From the NCBI GenBank assembly GCA_020845495.1, contig JADLFM010000165.1, positions 124,001-188,000 on the forward strand: 64,000 nt of DNA, given 5' to 3'. The notes under the pieces are model-generated. The model saw only the letters and a program-made list of their open reading frames with translations. It did not search any database and was not told where the DNA came from. Shown here piece by piece: positions 8,232 to 16,026 of the stretch. Each line of letters begins with the position of its first letter. Within the stretch, counting starts at the first letter, position 1. The DNA is from Chloroflexota bacterium (GTDB lineage: Bacteria > Chloroflexota > UBA6077 > JACCZL01). The position numbers were made by a program, and so were the translations under genes.

Positions 8232-10409
8232 TTGGCACGGTCGATGCTTCAGCCCGCTGAACGTATGGCGACACGTAGAGCGGCGCGTCGATCGCCGGTG
8301 AGTCCCGCCCGGGTATCAGGGTCCCTCTCGACCGCTGTCGCCGTCGAGACACCGAACTTCCCGCGCTGGCCGCGGCGTGGCGGCTATCGGTGGATCTCTC
8401 GACGGGCGCTCCTGGCTCGCTGGGTCGTGTCCCACGCCGAGGTACTTGCTGTCGGAGGGGCGGCGACGGGGCTCTTTGCCCTCTACGTCTGGGCCAGCCG
8501 CTATTGGCTCGATGTGATGGACGAGGGGTACTTCGTCTACCTGTCGAGCCGAGTCCTGGCCGGCGACCTTCCCTATCGTGACTTCGATACCTACTACACG
8601 CCCGGCATCTTCTACACCTACGCCGCTACCCTGCACCTGTTCGGGCTGAGTGTCATCCCGATCCGAATCCTGATGGCTGGGGTGCGGACCCTCTGGGCCG
8701 TCCTGCTCTACCAACTGACCCGGCGAGTTGCGCCGCCTCCCTTTGCCGTTCTGCCGTTCCTGGTCGTGGCAGTCGTTGACGCGCTGCCAATCCTGCCCGA
8801 GCCGCACCCGGCCTGGTTCGCGATGCTGGCCACGCTGATGGCACTCGGGGCAGTCTTGCGCCATCAGGATGGCGCGGGCCGCCGCTGGCTGATCGCAGCC
8901 GGCGCAGCGGCCGGGGCGGCGTTCGCCTTCAAACAGAACGTCGGCGCCTTTGCCGCGCTGGCGGTCGGTGGGTACGTGGTCTTCAGGGAGCATCGGCAGA
9001 CCGGCTACAGTGTCCGCACGCTCCAGGCGATGTTCGCGCTCGGGTTGGGCATGGCCGCTACCGGCTTGCTCTGGCCGGCCCTCAGTCCGCTGGTCGTTGT
9101 CGTGCTCGGGCTCCCGCTGCTGGCGACGCTCGGGTTGCTGGTCTGGACGACCTGGCTGGGTACCCATCCGAACGACTGGTTCACGGGCCTGGCCGATCTG
9201 ACTGGCGAAGGACTGATGGCCGGGGCAGCGTTCCTGGGTGTCACACTCTGCTGGCTCGTCCCCCTGACCCTGGCGCTCGGCGTCAACACGGTGCCGTGGT
9301 GGCTGTTCGTCGGTGTGGTGAATCAGGGGGCGCTCGACGTGCTGCTGAGTTTGCCGCCGGCGGCGACTCGATCGGTCCTGCTTGCGGCCCTCTGGCTCCC
9401 ACTCGCGCTAACCGCGCTCCAGTCATGTCAACCTTCCCCCATTGGTCCGCTCACATGGCAGACGCTCGTGAGGCGCGTTGTGGGTTCGTGGCTGCGGACA
9501 GGGCGGCGTTTCTGGACGGCTCTCCTGGGGGGCACGCTCGTCTCGATCCTCGTGCTCGTGCTTCCGACCGCTGCGCCGCCGTCTGCGAGCGTGCAGGAGG
9601 TCGATGCTGCCCCCTGGCTCTCGCTGCTGGTCGCCGAGCTTGGAAGCCTGTTCCTCTACCTGCCTTCCCTCGGCGCCTGGGCCGGGCTGACGATGCTCGG
9701 AGCGGTAGCCTGGAAGCAGTGGCCCATCCGGCCGCTGGTGTGGTACCTGCTGTTCGGGACGGTGTCACTGCTGGCGCTGTATCCACGCGTGGATATCGCC
9801 CACGCGATGTTTGCCGGCCCGCCCCTCCTGATCGTCGGGGCCTGGGCGCTCGCCCGAGCGCATCGCGCACTGGCCGGCCAGGCTGGTTGGCTCGGCAGGA
9901 GCGCCGCGTTCATGGCGCTGCTGGTTCTGCCGGCCGCGGCGGTGCTCCCGCACGTGGCGTGGCGAGCCGTGACGCTCGCCGATGCGGACCCGCGCGCAAC
10001 AACGCCGCCGCCGTACGTGCCGCTCGGGCTGGATCGAGCGCCTGTGCGCCTCCCCGAGAACTTCGCCGCCAGCATCGGCGGGGCCGTGCGTTTCGTGCAG
10101 GCGGGAACACCGCCAGGCGCGTCGTTCTTCGCCTATCCGGTCGATCCGCTGTTCAACTTCCTGGCCGAGCGCCCGAACCCGACGCGCTTCAATCACTTCA
10201 TGGCTGGTGCGCTCACTCCGGCAGACCTGGATGCCGTCATCGTCGACCTGGAGCGCGCCCGACCACGGTACATCCTCTGGGATCACGGCGGTGTCGTCGC
10301 CTTCGACGCCGAAAGGACGAACCGGCCGCTGCACGAGTACATCTGGACCTGCTATCAGCAGGTGGCAAACTTCCCGCCATACCTGATCCTCGAGCGAGCC
10401 TGCCCGTGA
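8232..10409 (+). CDS. GT-C / family 39-like membrane glycosyltransferase
   Basis: 725 residues if the TTG at 8232 is used; ATGs at 8244 and 8265 are in frame and none has a clear ribosome site, so the start is uncertain. After a basic N-terminus come about ten or more transmembrane segments. The first outer loop has MDEGYF followed by GDLPYRDFDTYYTPG, the acidic pair and YxD/TPG pattern seen in dolichyl-phosphate-mannose-type and ArnT-type transferases. A C-terminal soluble part (about 585-725) ends in ILERACP. It probably glycosylates a lipid or exported protein from a polyprenyl-linked sugar. It is single, with no glycan cluster around it. Confidence 0.72.
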   Translation: MARSMLQPAERMATRRAARRSPVSPARVSGSLSTAVAVETPNFPRWPRRGGYRWISRRALLARWVVSHAEVLAVGGAATGLFALYVWASRYWLDVMDEGYFVYLSSRVLAGDLPYRDFDTYYTPGIFYTYAATLHLFGLSVIPIRILMAGVRTLWAVLLYQLTRRVAPPPFAVLPFLVVAVVDALPILPEPHPAWFAMLATLMALGAVLRHQDGAGRRWLIAAGAAAGAAFAFKQNVGAFAALAVGGYVVFREHRQTGYSVRTLQAMFALGLGMAATGLLWPALSPLVVVVLGLPLLATLGLLVWTTWLGTHPNDWFTGLADLTGEGLMAGAAFLGVTLCWLVPLTLALGVNTVPWWLFVGVVNQGALDVLLSLPPAATRSVLLAALWLPLALTALQSCQPSPIGPLTWQTLVRRVVGSWLRTGRRFWTALLGGTLVSILVLVLPTAAPPSASVQEVDAAPWLSLLVAELGSLFLYLPSLGAWAGLTMLGAVAWKQWPIRPLVWYLLFGTVSLLALYPRVDIAHAMFAGPPLLIVGAWALARAHRALAGQAGWLGRSAAFMALLVLPAAAVLPHVAWRAVTLADADPRATTPPPYVPLGLDRAPVRLPENFAASIGGAVRFVQAGTPPGASFFAYPVDPLFNFLAERPNPTRFNHFMAGALTPADLDAVIVDLERARPRYILWDHGGVVAFDAERTNRPLHEYIWTCYQQVANFPPYLILERACP

Positions 10410-10812
10410 CCCCCGATACTGATGTGCGTGTGGGGCCGCGGACGATCTGGGTGCCGCTAAGGCGCCCACACGTTGACGAGCGCTCCAGGTCGATGAGGTT
10501 CCCATGCTGACGATCGACCGGCTCAGCCCCCGCCCGGTGTGACCTCCTGGGCTGCGCTCCCGTCTTCGCGCGCCGTGCCCGGTCACCCTGAACTGTGCCC
10601 AGCGGCCCTCTGTGCACTGCCACCATGCTCCCACCCTTCCTGCTGATGGCTCTTCCCGTGCAAGAAGCCGCAGGCCGAGGACGTGATGACAGCCGGGACA
10701 GATGTCACCTCGGCGACGGGACAATCATCGATCTATAAGTAGAGACTCATGTTCTATATTAGTATTTGCTAATAGAGAGCCATTGGTCGCACTCGGATGG
10801 AGGAGTCATGCG
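10410..10812. other. Intergenic region with AT-rich promoter segment
   Basis: No gene supported. The first 300 bp are ordinary GC-rich spacer with a weak long-loop inverted repeat (10427-10434 / 10465-10472). The last 90 bp turn sharply AT-rich around 10728-10778, which is where the methyltransferase promoter should lie. Confidence 0.55.
10755..10774 (+). promoter_or_regulatory. AT-rich promoter/operator of the methyltransferase-cupin pair
   Basis: TATATT at 10755-10760 is a plausible -10 hexamer. It overlaps a small dyad TATTAG-N6-CTAATA (10757-10774), which could be a repressor site. No good -35 is seen. The AT-rich patch is unusual for this GC-rich window and lies about 40 bp before the start codon. 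Confidence 0.4.
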
Positions 10813-11640
10813 ATGAGTAGCGTACAGACTGCGGCCCCGGCGCTGCCGGGCGCCGGGCTCGACGCGCGGAAGATGCCGGGTCACTGGCTGCTGGCGCGTG
10901 CTGGGAAGCGCGTGCTCCGGCCGGGCGGGCGCGCCCTGACCCGCCGGATGCTACGGGCGCTGGCGATTGGCCCTGCCGATGCGGTCGTCGAACTGGCTCC
11001 GGGGATGGGTGTGACGGCGCGCGAGACACTCGCCTGCAATCCTACCTCGTATGTCGCCGTCGAACGGGACCAGAACGCCGCCGAGCGGCTCGAGCGCTGG
11101 GTGACCGGTCCGGGCCGCATGGTCCGCCAGGGCCATGCCGAGCAGACCGGCCTGCCTGACAGTTCGGCAACCGTGGTCTACGGCGAGGCCATGTTGACGA
11201 TGCAACCACCGGATACAAAGGCGCGGATCGTCCGCGAGGCGCACCGGCTGCTGGCTCCTGGTGGGCGGTACGGCATCCACGAGTTGTGCCTGCTCCCCGA
11301 CGGCCTCGCGGACGGCCTCCGAGACGACATTCTGGCGGCGCTAGCAGGCACGATCCGGGTGGGTGCGCGGCCGCTCACCCCGGCGGAGTGGCGCGATCTG
11401 CTCGCCAGCCAGGGCTTCACCGTCACGGCTGAGTGGATAGTCCCGATGCACCTGCTCGAGCCGGGCCGGCTGCTTCAGGACGAGGGGCTGGGGCGAGCCT
11501 TGACCGTCGTCTTCAACATTCTGCGCGATCCGGTTGCCCGTCGCCGGATCTGGGCGATGCGCCGGGCGTTCCATACCTACCGCGAGCATCTTGGGGCCAT
11601 CATGCTGGTGGCGGCCCGTCCAGCCGAGGGAGTCAGATGA
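10813..11640 (+). CDS. Class I SAM-dependent methyltransferase
   Basis: 275 residues; the ATG at 10813 has GGAGGAG about 8 bases before it. The Rossmann-type SAM domain shows motif I VVELAPGMGV (58-67), the acidic strand-2 end YVAVERD, and the segment PDSSATVVYGEAMLTMQ followed by REAHRLLAPGGRYGIHEL, as in ubiE/small-molecule methyltransferases. The C-terminal quarter is helical and may recognise substrate. It overlaps the cupin gene by 4 bp (ATGA), so both are made together. The substrate is unknown. Confidence 0.85.
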   Translation: MSSVQTAAPALPGAGLDARKMPGHWLLARAGKRVLRPGGRALTRRMLRALAIGPADAVVELAPGMGVTARETLACNPTSYVAVERDQNAAERLERWVTGPGRMVRQGHAEQTGLPDSSATVVYGEAMLTMQPPDTKARIVREAHRLLAPGGRYGIHELCLLPDGLADGLRDDILAALAGTIRVGARPLTPAEWRDLLASQGFTVTAEWIVPMHLLEPGRLLQDEGLGRALTVVFNILRDPVARRRIWAMRRAFHTYREHLGAIMLVAARPAEGVR

Positions 11641-11981
11641 GCGCACCGTACACCTATCTCGCCGACGTTGTGGCGGCAGTCGAGATCCCCGCGGACGGCA
11701 CCCTGAGCCGCACCATCTACAGCGATGCCGCCATCAAGGTCGTGCTGTTCGGATTTGACGCCGGTCAGGAATTGTCCGAGCACACGTCGTCGCGGCCAGC
11801 GACCATCCAGATCGTCCGCGGTGAGGCTCGCCTGACGCTCGGGGGCGACACGTTTGATGCCCATCCGGGGGCCTGGATCCACATGCCGGCCGGACTGCCC
11901 CACACGGTCTGCGCCGTCACGCCGCTCACCATGCTGCTCGTGCTGCTACCGCTCGAGACGGGTGAGGTGCCGACGACATGA
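11637..11981 (+). CDS. Cupin-domain protein
   Basis: 114 residues; the ATG overlaps the methyltransferase stop. It is a single small beta-barrel: motif 1 resembles G-x5-H-x3 (GQELSEHTSSRPATIQIVRG) and motif 2 is PGAWIHMPAGLPHTV. The His in each motif and the Glu could hold a metal, but one His of the usual motif-1 pair is absent, so metal binding is not certain. Small cupins of this kind are often sensors or isomerases. Translational coupling to a methyltransferase suggests a shared small-molecule or stress role. Confidence 0.8.
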   Translation: MSAPYTYLADVVAAVEIPADGTLSRTIYSDAAIKVVLFGFDAGQELSEHTSSRPATIQIVRGEARLTLGGDTFDAHPGAWIHMPAGLPHTVCAVTPLTMLLVLLPLETGEVPTT

Positions 11982-12320
11982 CTGCGCGGCTAGCTGCTAT
12001 GAGCCGACGGTGGCGGGCCAGCCGCGGTTGGGCTGGGGACTCTTCGTGGCGCTCTGGCAGCGTGGATCCCCGTCTGGGGCAGCCTACGTGTCCTGACGTC
12101 TGACGATGACGCGCCGGGCTGGTGGTGCCGACGAGGCGTCGCCTCCGGGCGCCGTTCAAGGGAGGGTCCGTGGATCTCATATTCCGGTACCTGACGTGCC
12201 AGTGCGGCACGCCGCCAGTACGGCACAGATAGCGCGCATGATCGCACCGGCTCTCGGCAGGAGCCTCATCACGGAGGCCCACGCCGGAGCGTGCGTGAGC
12301 GGGTGGCCTACCTGGCGCCG
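11982..12320. other. Intergenic region, nothing recognised
   Basis: Between the converging cupin and ABC-ATPase genes. Short open frames have no family resemblance. CGCCGCTAGCGGCG sits across the ATPase stop codon (12314-12327) as a small palindrome; no other structure was seen. Confidence 0.5.
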
Positions 12321-13355
12321 CTAGCGGCGGCGGCCTCCCCAGATGCGGCCCATCTGCCGAAGCTGGTCAGTGCTACTGGCGTCCTCGTCGCGGATCTGGC
12401 GGCCGGTCAGCTTCAGGAACACGTCGTCGAGGGTGGGGCGGCGAACTTCGATCGTCGTGATCCTGGGGGTGAGCGCCCGCACCAGCCCCGGCACGAACTC
12501 GTCGCCCCGGGGCACCTCTAGCCGCAGCGCGCCATCCTGCTCCTCAGTCTCCAGCCCGAACGCCGTTCGAATCTCCTCGCGAGCACGAGCGTCGTCGTCG
12601 GTGCGCAACGTCACCAGATCCCCGCCGACGCGCGCCTTCAGACCGGACGGCGTGTCGAGCGCGACGATGGCTCCGTGGTCGATGATGGCGATCCGGTCGC
12701 AGTTCTCGGCCTCGTCCATGTAGTGCGTCGTCAGGAACAGCGTGACTCCTTCGCGGGCACGTAAGTCGAGGATATACCGCCAGATGTGGTCGCGCGTCTG
12801 GGGGTCCAACCCAACGGTCGGCTCGTCCAGGAAGAGCACGCGCGGCCGATGGAGCAGTCCCCGCGCGATCTCGAGGCGGCGCCGCATCCCGCCCGAAAAC
12901 GTCTTGACCAGATCGTTCCGCCGCTCGGTCAGTTCGACCATCTCCAGCAGCCTGGCCGAGCGGGCACGCGCTTCCGATACCGGGACGTCATAGGCGTAAG
13001 CGTGGAAGTCCAGGTTCTCCTGAGCCGTCAGGTAGTTGTCCAGGCTCGAGTCCTGGAAGATCAGGCCAATCGAACGGCGAACGTCGTCGGGCTGGCGGGC
13101 AACGTCGAAGCCGTTGACGAAGGCGCGCCCGGCGGTTGGGCGAAGCAACGTGCACAGCATCCCGATGGTGGTCGACTTACCGGCCCCGTTGGGACCGAGA
13201 AACCCGAACACCTCGCCGGTCTTGACTTCGAACGAGACGCCGTCGACGGCCGTGAAGCCGCCAAAGCGCCGGACGAGCTGGTCGACGACGATCGATGGCT
13301 CAGACGCGGGGTCGTGGACCGCGTGTGCGGGTGGGGCGGCGGGAACGATGGCCAT
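12321..13355 (-). CDS. ABC transporter ATP-binding protein, DrrA-like
   Basis: 344 residues. Walker A GPNGAGKST (54-62), signature FSGGMRRRLEIARG, Walker B VLFLDEPTVGLDP and switch His in LTTHYMDEAE are all intact. The C-terminal 80 residues (GGDLVTLRTDDDAR to RRPTLDDVFLKLTGR) match the daunorubicin-resistance ATPase subfamily, which powers ABC-2 export of drugs, lipids or glycans. The usual DrrB/ABC-2 permease gene is not next to it on either side, so this is an orphan ATPase here. The ATG at 13355 lacks a strong ribosome site. Confidence 0.92.
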   Translation of the reverse strand: MAIVPAAPPAHAVHDPASEPSIVVDQLVRRFGGFTAVDGVSFEVKTGEVFGFLGPNGAGKSTTIGMLCTLLRPTAGRAFVNGFDVARQPDDVRRSIGLIFQDSSLDNYLTAQENLDFHAYAYDVPVSEARARSARLLEMVELTERRNDLVKTFSGGMRRRLEIARGLLHRPRVLFLDEPTVGLDPQTRDHIWRYILDLRAREGVTLFLTTHYMDEAENCDRIAIIDHGAIVALDTPSGLKARVGGDLVTLRTDDDARAREEIRTAFGLETEEQDGALRLEVPRGDEFVPGLVRALTPRITTIEVRRPTLDDVFLKLTGRQIRDEDASSTDQLRQMGRIWGGRRR

Positions 13356-13381
13356 ACCAGAATTCTACCGCCGGGCGAACG

Positions 13382-13477
13382 GGCGAGTTATCAGCAATCG
13401 GCGCTCAGATATCAGAGGCTGATCGGCGAGCGGAATACCACCTCTGATGCCTGAAACCCACGTTCTGATAACTCGCC
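13382..13477. repeat. 96-bp nested palindromic element (family 1, copy A)
   Basis: Outer arms GGCGAGTTATCAG (13382-13394) and CTGATAACTCGCC (13465-13477) are perfect. Inner arms ATCAGAGG (13411-13418) and CCTCTGAT (13441-13448) are also perfect. It lies between the aldolase stop and the ABC gene start. A related sequence is at 49372-49472 on the other strand. Confidence 0.75.
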
Positions 13478-13482
13478 GCCGC

Positions 13483-14241
13483 TCACGCTAGCCCGAGCGT
13501 CTTCAGGCCAGCCTTTGCCCCCGAGATCAGGAAGCCGATGTCGCCGCCGGCGACGATGTATTGGAAGCCCTGATCGGCGCGCCGCTTCCCCTCCTCGGGG
13601 CTGCCAGCCGCGATCCCGGGGATCTTGCCGGTGTTCTTGCAGGCCTGGATGATCTTTTCCAGGGCACGGGCGTGCTCCTCGCTCTGGCCTTGCTGACGCG
13701 GGTCGATCCCCATCGACAGCGCCAGGTCGGCGGGACCGGTCCAGCAGCCGTCCACACCTGGGACGGACATGATCGCTTCGCAGTTCTTGACCGCCTGGGC
13801 GCTCTCGATCTGGACCGCCACGAAGATCTGTTCGTTCACCTCGTCCGGGTAGCTGTCGCCGTAGAGCCGGGCGCGCCCCCAGCCCCAGGAGCGCGTCCCG
13901 ACGGGTGGGAGGCGGCAGGCGTCGGCAGCGGCAATGGCATCCTCACGAGTGTGCACCATCGGCACCACGATCCCCATGCAGCCGTCGTCGAGGAGCCGGC
14001 CGATCAGGGTGTAGTCGTTCCGAGCGACCCGCGCCATCGGGATCGCGCTGCCCGACTGCATGGCGACGAGCGCCGCGATGGCCGAGTCATCGCCCCAGGA
14101 GCCATGCTGGCGGTCGAGCAAGATGAAGTCGATGCCTGAGTGTGCGAGCGCTTCGGCCGCGAGCGGCGAGCCGAGCCCGATGTGGTAGCCGAAGGACGGT
14201 TTACCCTGAAGCATCTTCTGCTTAGCGGTGTTGATCCTCAC
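13483..14241 (-). CDS. HpcH/HpaI-family aldolase
   Basis: 252 residues. The GTG at 14241 is preceded by AGGGAGGA, and homology begins there, so the open frame further upstream through a minisatellite is not coding. It is a class II pyruvate-dependent aldolase of the HpaI / 2-keto-3-deoxy-sugar-acid type. Marks are DFILLDRQHGSWGDD, the substrate loop GTRSWGWGRA, the metal Glu in VAVQIESAQAVKN and Asp in VDGCWTGPADLALSMG. Such enzymes split hydroxy-keto acids to pyruvate plus an aldehyde. With the galactonate-dehydratase-like gene at 63055 it could belong to sugar-acid breakdown, but the two are far apart. Confidence 0.9.
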   Translation of the reverse strand: MRINTAKQKMLQGKPSFGYHIGLGSPLAAEALAHSGIDFILLDRQHGSWGDDSAIAALVAMQSGSAIPMARVARNDYTLIGRLLDDGCMGIVVPMVHTREDAIAAADACRLPPVGTRSWGWGRARLYGDSYPDEVNEQIFVAVQIESAQAVKNCEAIMSVPGVDGCWTGPADLALSMGIDPRQQGQSEEHARALEKIIQACKNTGKIPGIAAGSPEEGKRRADQGFQYIVAGGDIGFLISGAKAGLKTLGLA

Positions 14242-15192
14242 GCGGCGATCCTCCCTGTCCTGTGCCAATGTCCTACGCCAGAATCCGGCGCCAACCTCCG
14301 ACGCCATCGTCCTGCGACACTGCTGCGCCGCCAAACGTAGGGTGCGCCCGCCTGTCTCGGCGTCTGAGCTTCCGCGCTGATTCACCTGGTCGCTCGGAGC
14401 GGCTGCCCGTTGCGGCTGCCCGTTGCGGCTGCCCGTTGCGGCTGCCCGTTGCGGCTGCCCGTTGCGGCCACCCGTTGCGGCCACCCGTTGCGGCCACCCG
14501 TTGCGGCCACCCGTTGCGGCTGCCCGTTGCGGCCACCCGTTGCGGCTGCCCGTTGCGGCTGCCCGTTGCGGCTGCCCGTTGCGGCTGCCCGTTGCGGCCA
14601 CCCTGAGCGGCCGTGACGGCGGGCCGAGCAGCAGGCTGACAGCCGGCATGGTAGCCGGCCGCGCCCCCGCTATCCAGGTGACCGCCATCGTCCATCGCCG
14701 GGATCGGGTACCCCGCTTTGGACGGATACCAAAATTCAACTACCCAGCCCTGCACGACATGGGCGGCTCCCGTGCACTGCTATGTGGGAGTGGTCAGGCA
14801 GGCATACCGATCGTCTCAGGAGTTGTGACGTCGTTGTAACGTGCTGGCAGGATGGTAGAGGCTGACTGAGCATCACTCGAGCAGGCGGAAGGGCTATGAT
14901 GCACCCGCTCGCTCGGTGCGCCTGGTCGTCGTCGCAGTATCCGAACGATCCGCTCCCGCGTCACGTTGAGCGGGCGGTGTTCGTTCCTAGGGAGTGCTGA
15001 GCGGCCTGTTGGGACCACATGTCGACTCAGGGAACGGCGGACAGTCGCCAGCCGCGTAGCTCTTCTCTGATGCTTCGATGCTGACGCAGGTGTGCATCCG
15101 TCCACCGAGCCGATCCGTCCTACAGTCGAGCAGATGCGTCACTGGTATGAGCCTGGCCGGCCGAACGATTTCTGGAACATCTGGAGCGGTCG
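14242..15192. other. Long non-coding region with minisatellite
   Basis: No gene is supported over 950 bp. The 13-bp array at 14406-14600 keeps all frames open on both strands and so creates false open frames. The part from 14606 to 15192 shows no recognisable protein, RNA or repeat. Confidence 0.65.
14406..14600 (+). repeat. Minisatellite, 15 units of 13 bp
   Basis: Fifteen uninterrupted units CCCGTTGCGGCYR occur in two forms, ending CTG or CCA. Order: four CTG, four CCA, one CTG, one CCA, four CTG, one CCA. Apart from those two end bases the units are identical, so the array has been homogenised recently. Confidence 0.97.
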
Positions 15193-15435
15193 ATGGTGAC
15201 GAAAGACATGAGTCGCGAGGCAGCCGTCATCTGGGAGGATCTGGTTCAGCCGCTGACCGTCCTGCTCGCGCGTGCTGAGTTGATGGGCGGAGAGATCCGA
15301 GACGGCGACCTTGACGGCGTTGATGGGCACCTCGCCGCGATGCGCCGGGCGACGAGGCGCCTGCTGACACGCATCGACCACCTCGAAGGTACGGTCGCAC
15401 AGCAGACGGATCGGTCGTCCGCGCGGCCTGCCTGA
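15193..15435 (+). CDS. Small HisKA-like protein lacking the phospho-acceptor histidine
   Basis: 80 residues, ATG at 15193. The centre reads WEDLVQPLTVLLARAELM followed by a charged helix (VDGHLAAMRRATRRLLTRIDHLEG). This lines up with the dimerisation helix of histidine kinases (SHELRTPLTAIKGYAQ in the kinase next door), but the histidine position holds Glu. No ATPase domain follows. It converges on the response regulator and kinase genes at 15628-19156, so a role as a decoy or regulator of that kinase is possible; this is inference. Similarity was judged by eye. Confidence 0.55.
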   Translation: MVTKDMSREAAVIWEDLVQPLTVLLARAELMGGEIRDGDLDGVDGHLAAMRRATRRLLTRIDHLEGTVAQQTDRSSARPA

Positions 15436-15436
15436 G

Positions 15437-15470
15437 CCACCTCGCCTCAGCCCCCACCTCGCCTCAGCCC
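15437..15470 (+). repeat. Two 17-bp tandem units
   Basis: CCACCTCGCCTCAGCCC at 15437-15453 and again at 15454-15470, starting right after the stop codon of the small HisKA-like gene. Confidence 0.85.
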
Positions 15471-15607
15471 CATCCTGGCGGCGAGCCTCACGGCTGTACG
15501 CGTGTCACACCCTGGCCGCAGTGCTGTCCGCTCGGACTCCTCACTCGGATGTCGGGGCTGACGGCGGCCGTCGTGCAGCGCCTTTCTGACTTCGGCCCTA
15601 CCTCAGA

Positions 15608-15637
15608 GAGCGTCAGGCGTGAGAGCGTCAGGCGTGA
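15608..15637 (-). repeat. Two 15-bp tandem units over the response-regulator stop
   Basis: GAGCGTCAGGCGTGA at 15608-15622 and 15623-15637. The stop codon of the minus-strand response regulator lies within the second unit. Confidence 0.85.
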
Positions 15638-16026
15638 GCTATCGGGCGGCCGCCCTGTGACGTGAAATCGTCGATTGTGGTGAGCAGCGCGTCCAGATCG
15701 AACGGCTTGGCGAAGATGCGGGCCGCGGCCAGATCCTGGGTCCGAGCCATCAGATCGCGTGCCGCCGACAGCACGATGACTGGCACGTCGGCCGCCTGTC
15801 CGTTCAGCCGTCGTTGCTCGGCCCGAAAGGCCCACCCGTCCATCTCCGGCATCATGAGGTCGAGCAGGATCAGGTCCGGGGGCCACTCCTGGAGGATGGA
15901 CAGCGCCTCGCGACCGTTCCCGGCAATGCGCACGCCGTACCCCTCGTCGGCGAGAGCCTCGGCCAGGAAGCCCTGGATGCTCGCGTCGTCGTCGACGACC
16001 AGCACGCGACGTTTACGGTCAGGCAT
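15628..16026 (-). CDS. Single-domain response regulator (receiver domain)
   Basis: 132 residues, one CheY-like receiver. Acidic pocket VVDDDAS, phospho-acceptor Asp in LILLDLMMPEMDG, the Thr/Ser switch VIVLSA and the Lys in IFAKPFD are all present. No DNA-binding or other output domain follows, so it acts through protein contacts or phosphorelay. Its start overlaps the end of the sensor kinase gene by 8 bp, so the pair is co-translated and the kinase is its likely phospho-donor. Confidence 0.92.
   Translation of the reverse strand: MPDRKRRVLVVDDDASIQGFLAEALADEGYGVRIAGNGREALSILQEWPPDLILLDLMMPEMDGWAFRAEQRRLNGQAADVPVIVLSAARDLMARTQDLAAARIFAKPFDLDALLTTIDDFTSQGGRPIAHA

Noticed and set aside
10427..10472. 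Inverted repeat CGTGTGGG / CCCACACG as terminator
   Set aside because: Only 8 pairs with a 30-nt loop and no T-run; too weak to call.
14406..14600. CRISPR-like array
   Set aside because: Units are contiguous 13-mers without spacers, and no cas genes are near.
14242..14739. N-terminal extension of the HpaI aldolase to about 418 residues
   Set aside because: Homology begins at the GTG at 14241, which has AGGGAGGA upstream; the extension runs through the minisatellite.
14262..14839. Long open frames rich in RCGCPLRLPVAA or AATGSRNGQPQ repeats in several frames
   Set aside because: They are translations of the 13-bp minisatellite, which keeps all frames open. No ribosome sites or family matches.
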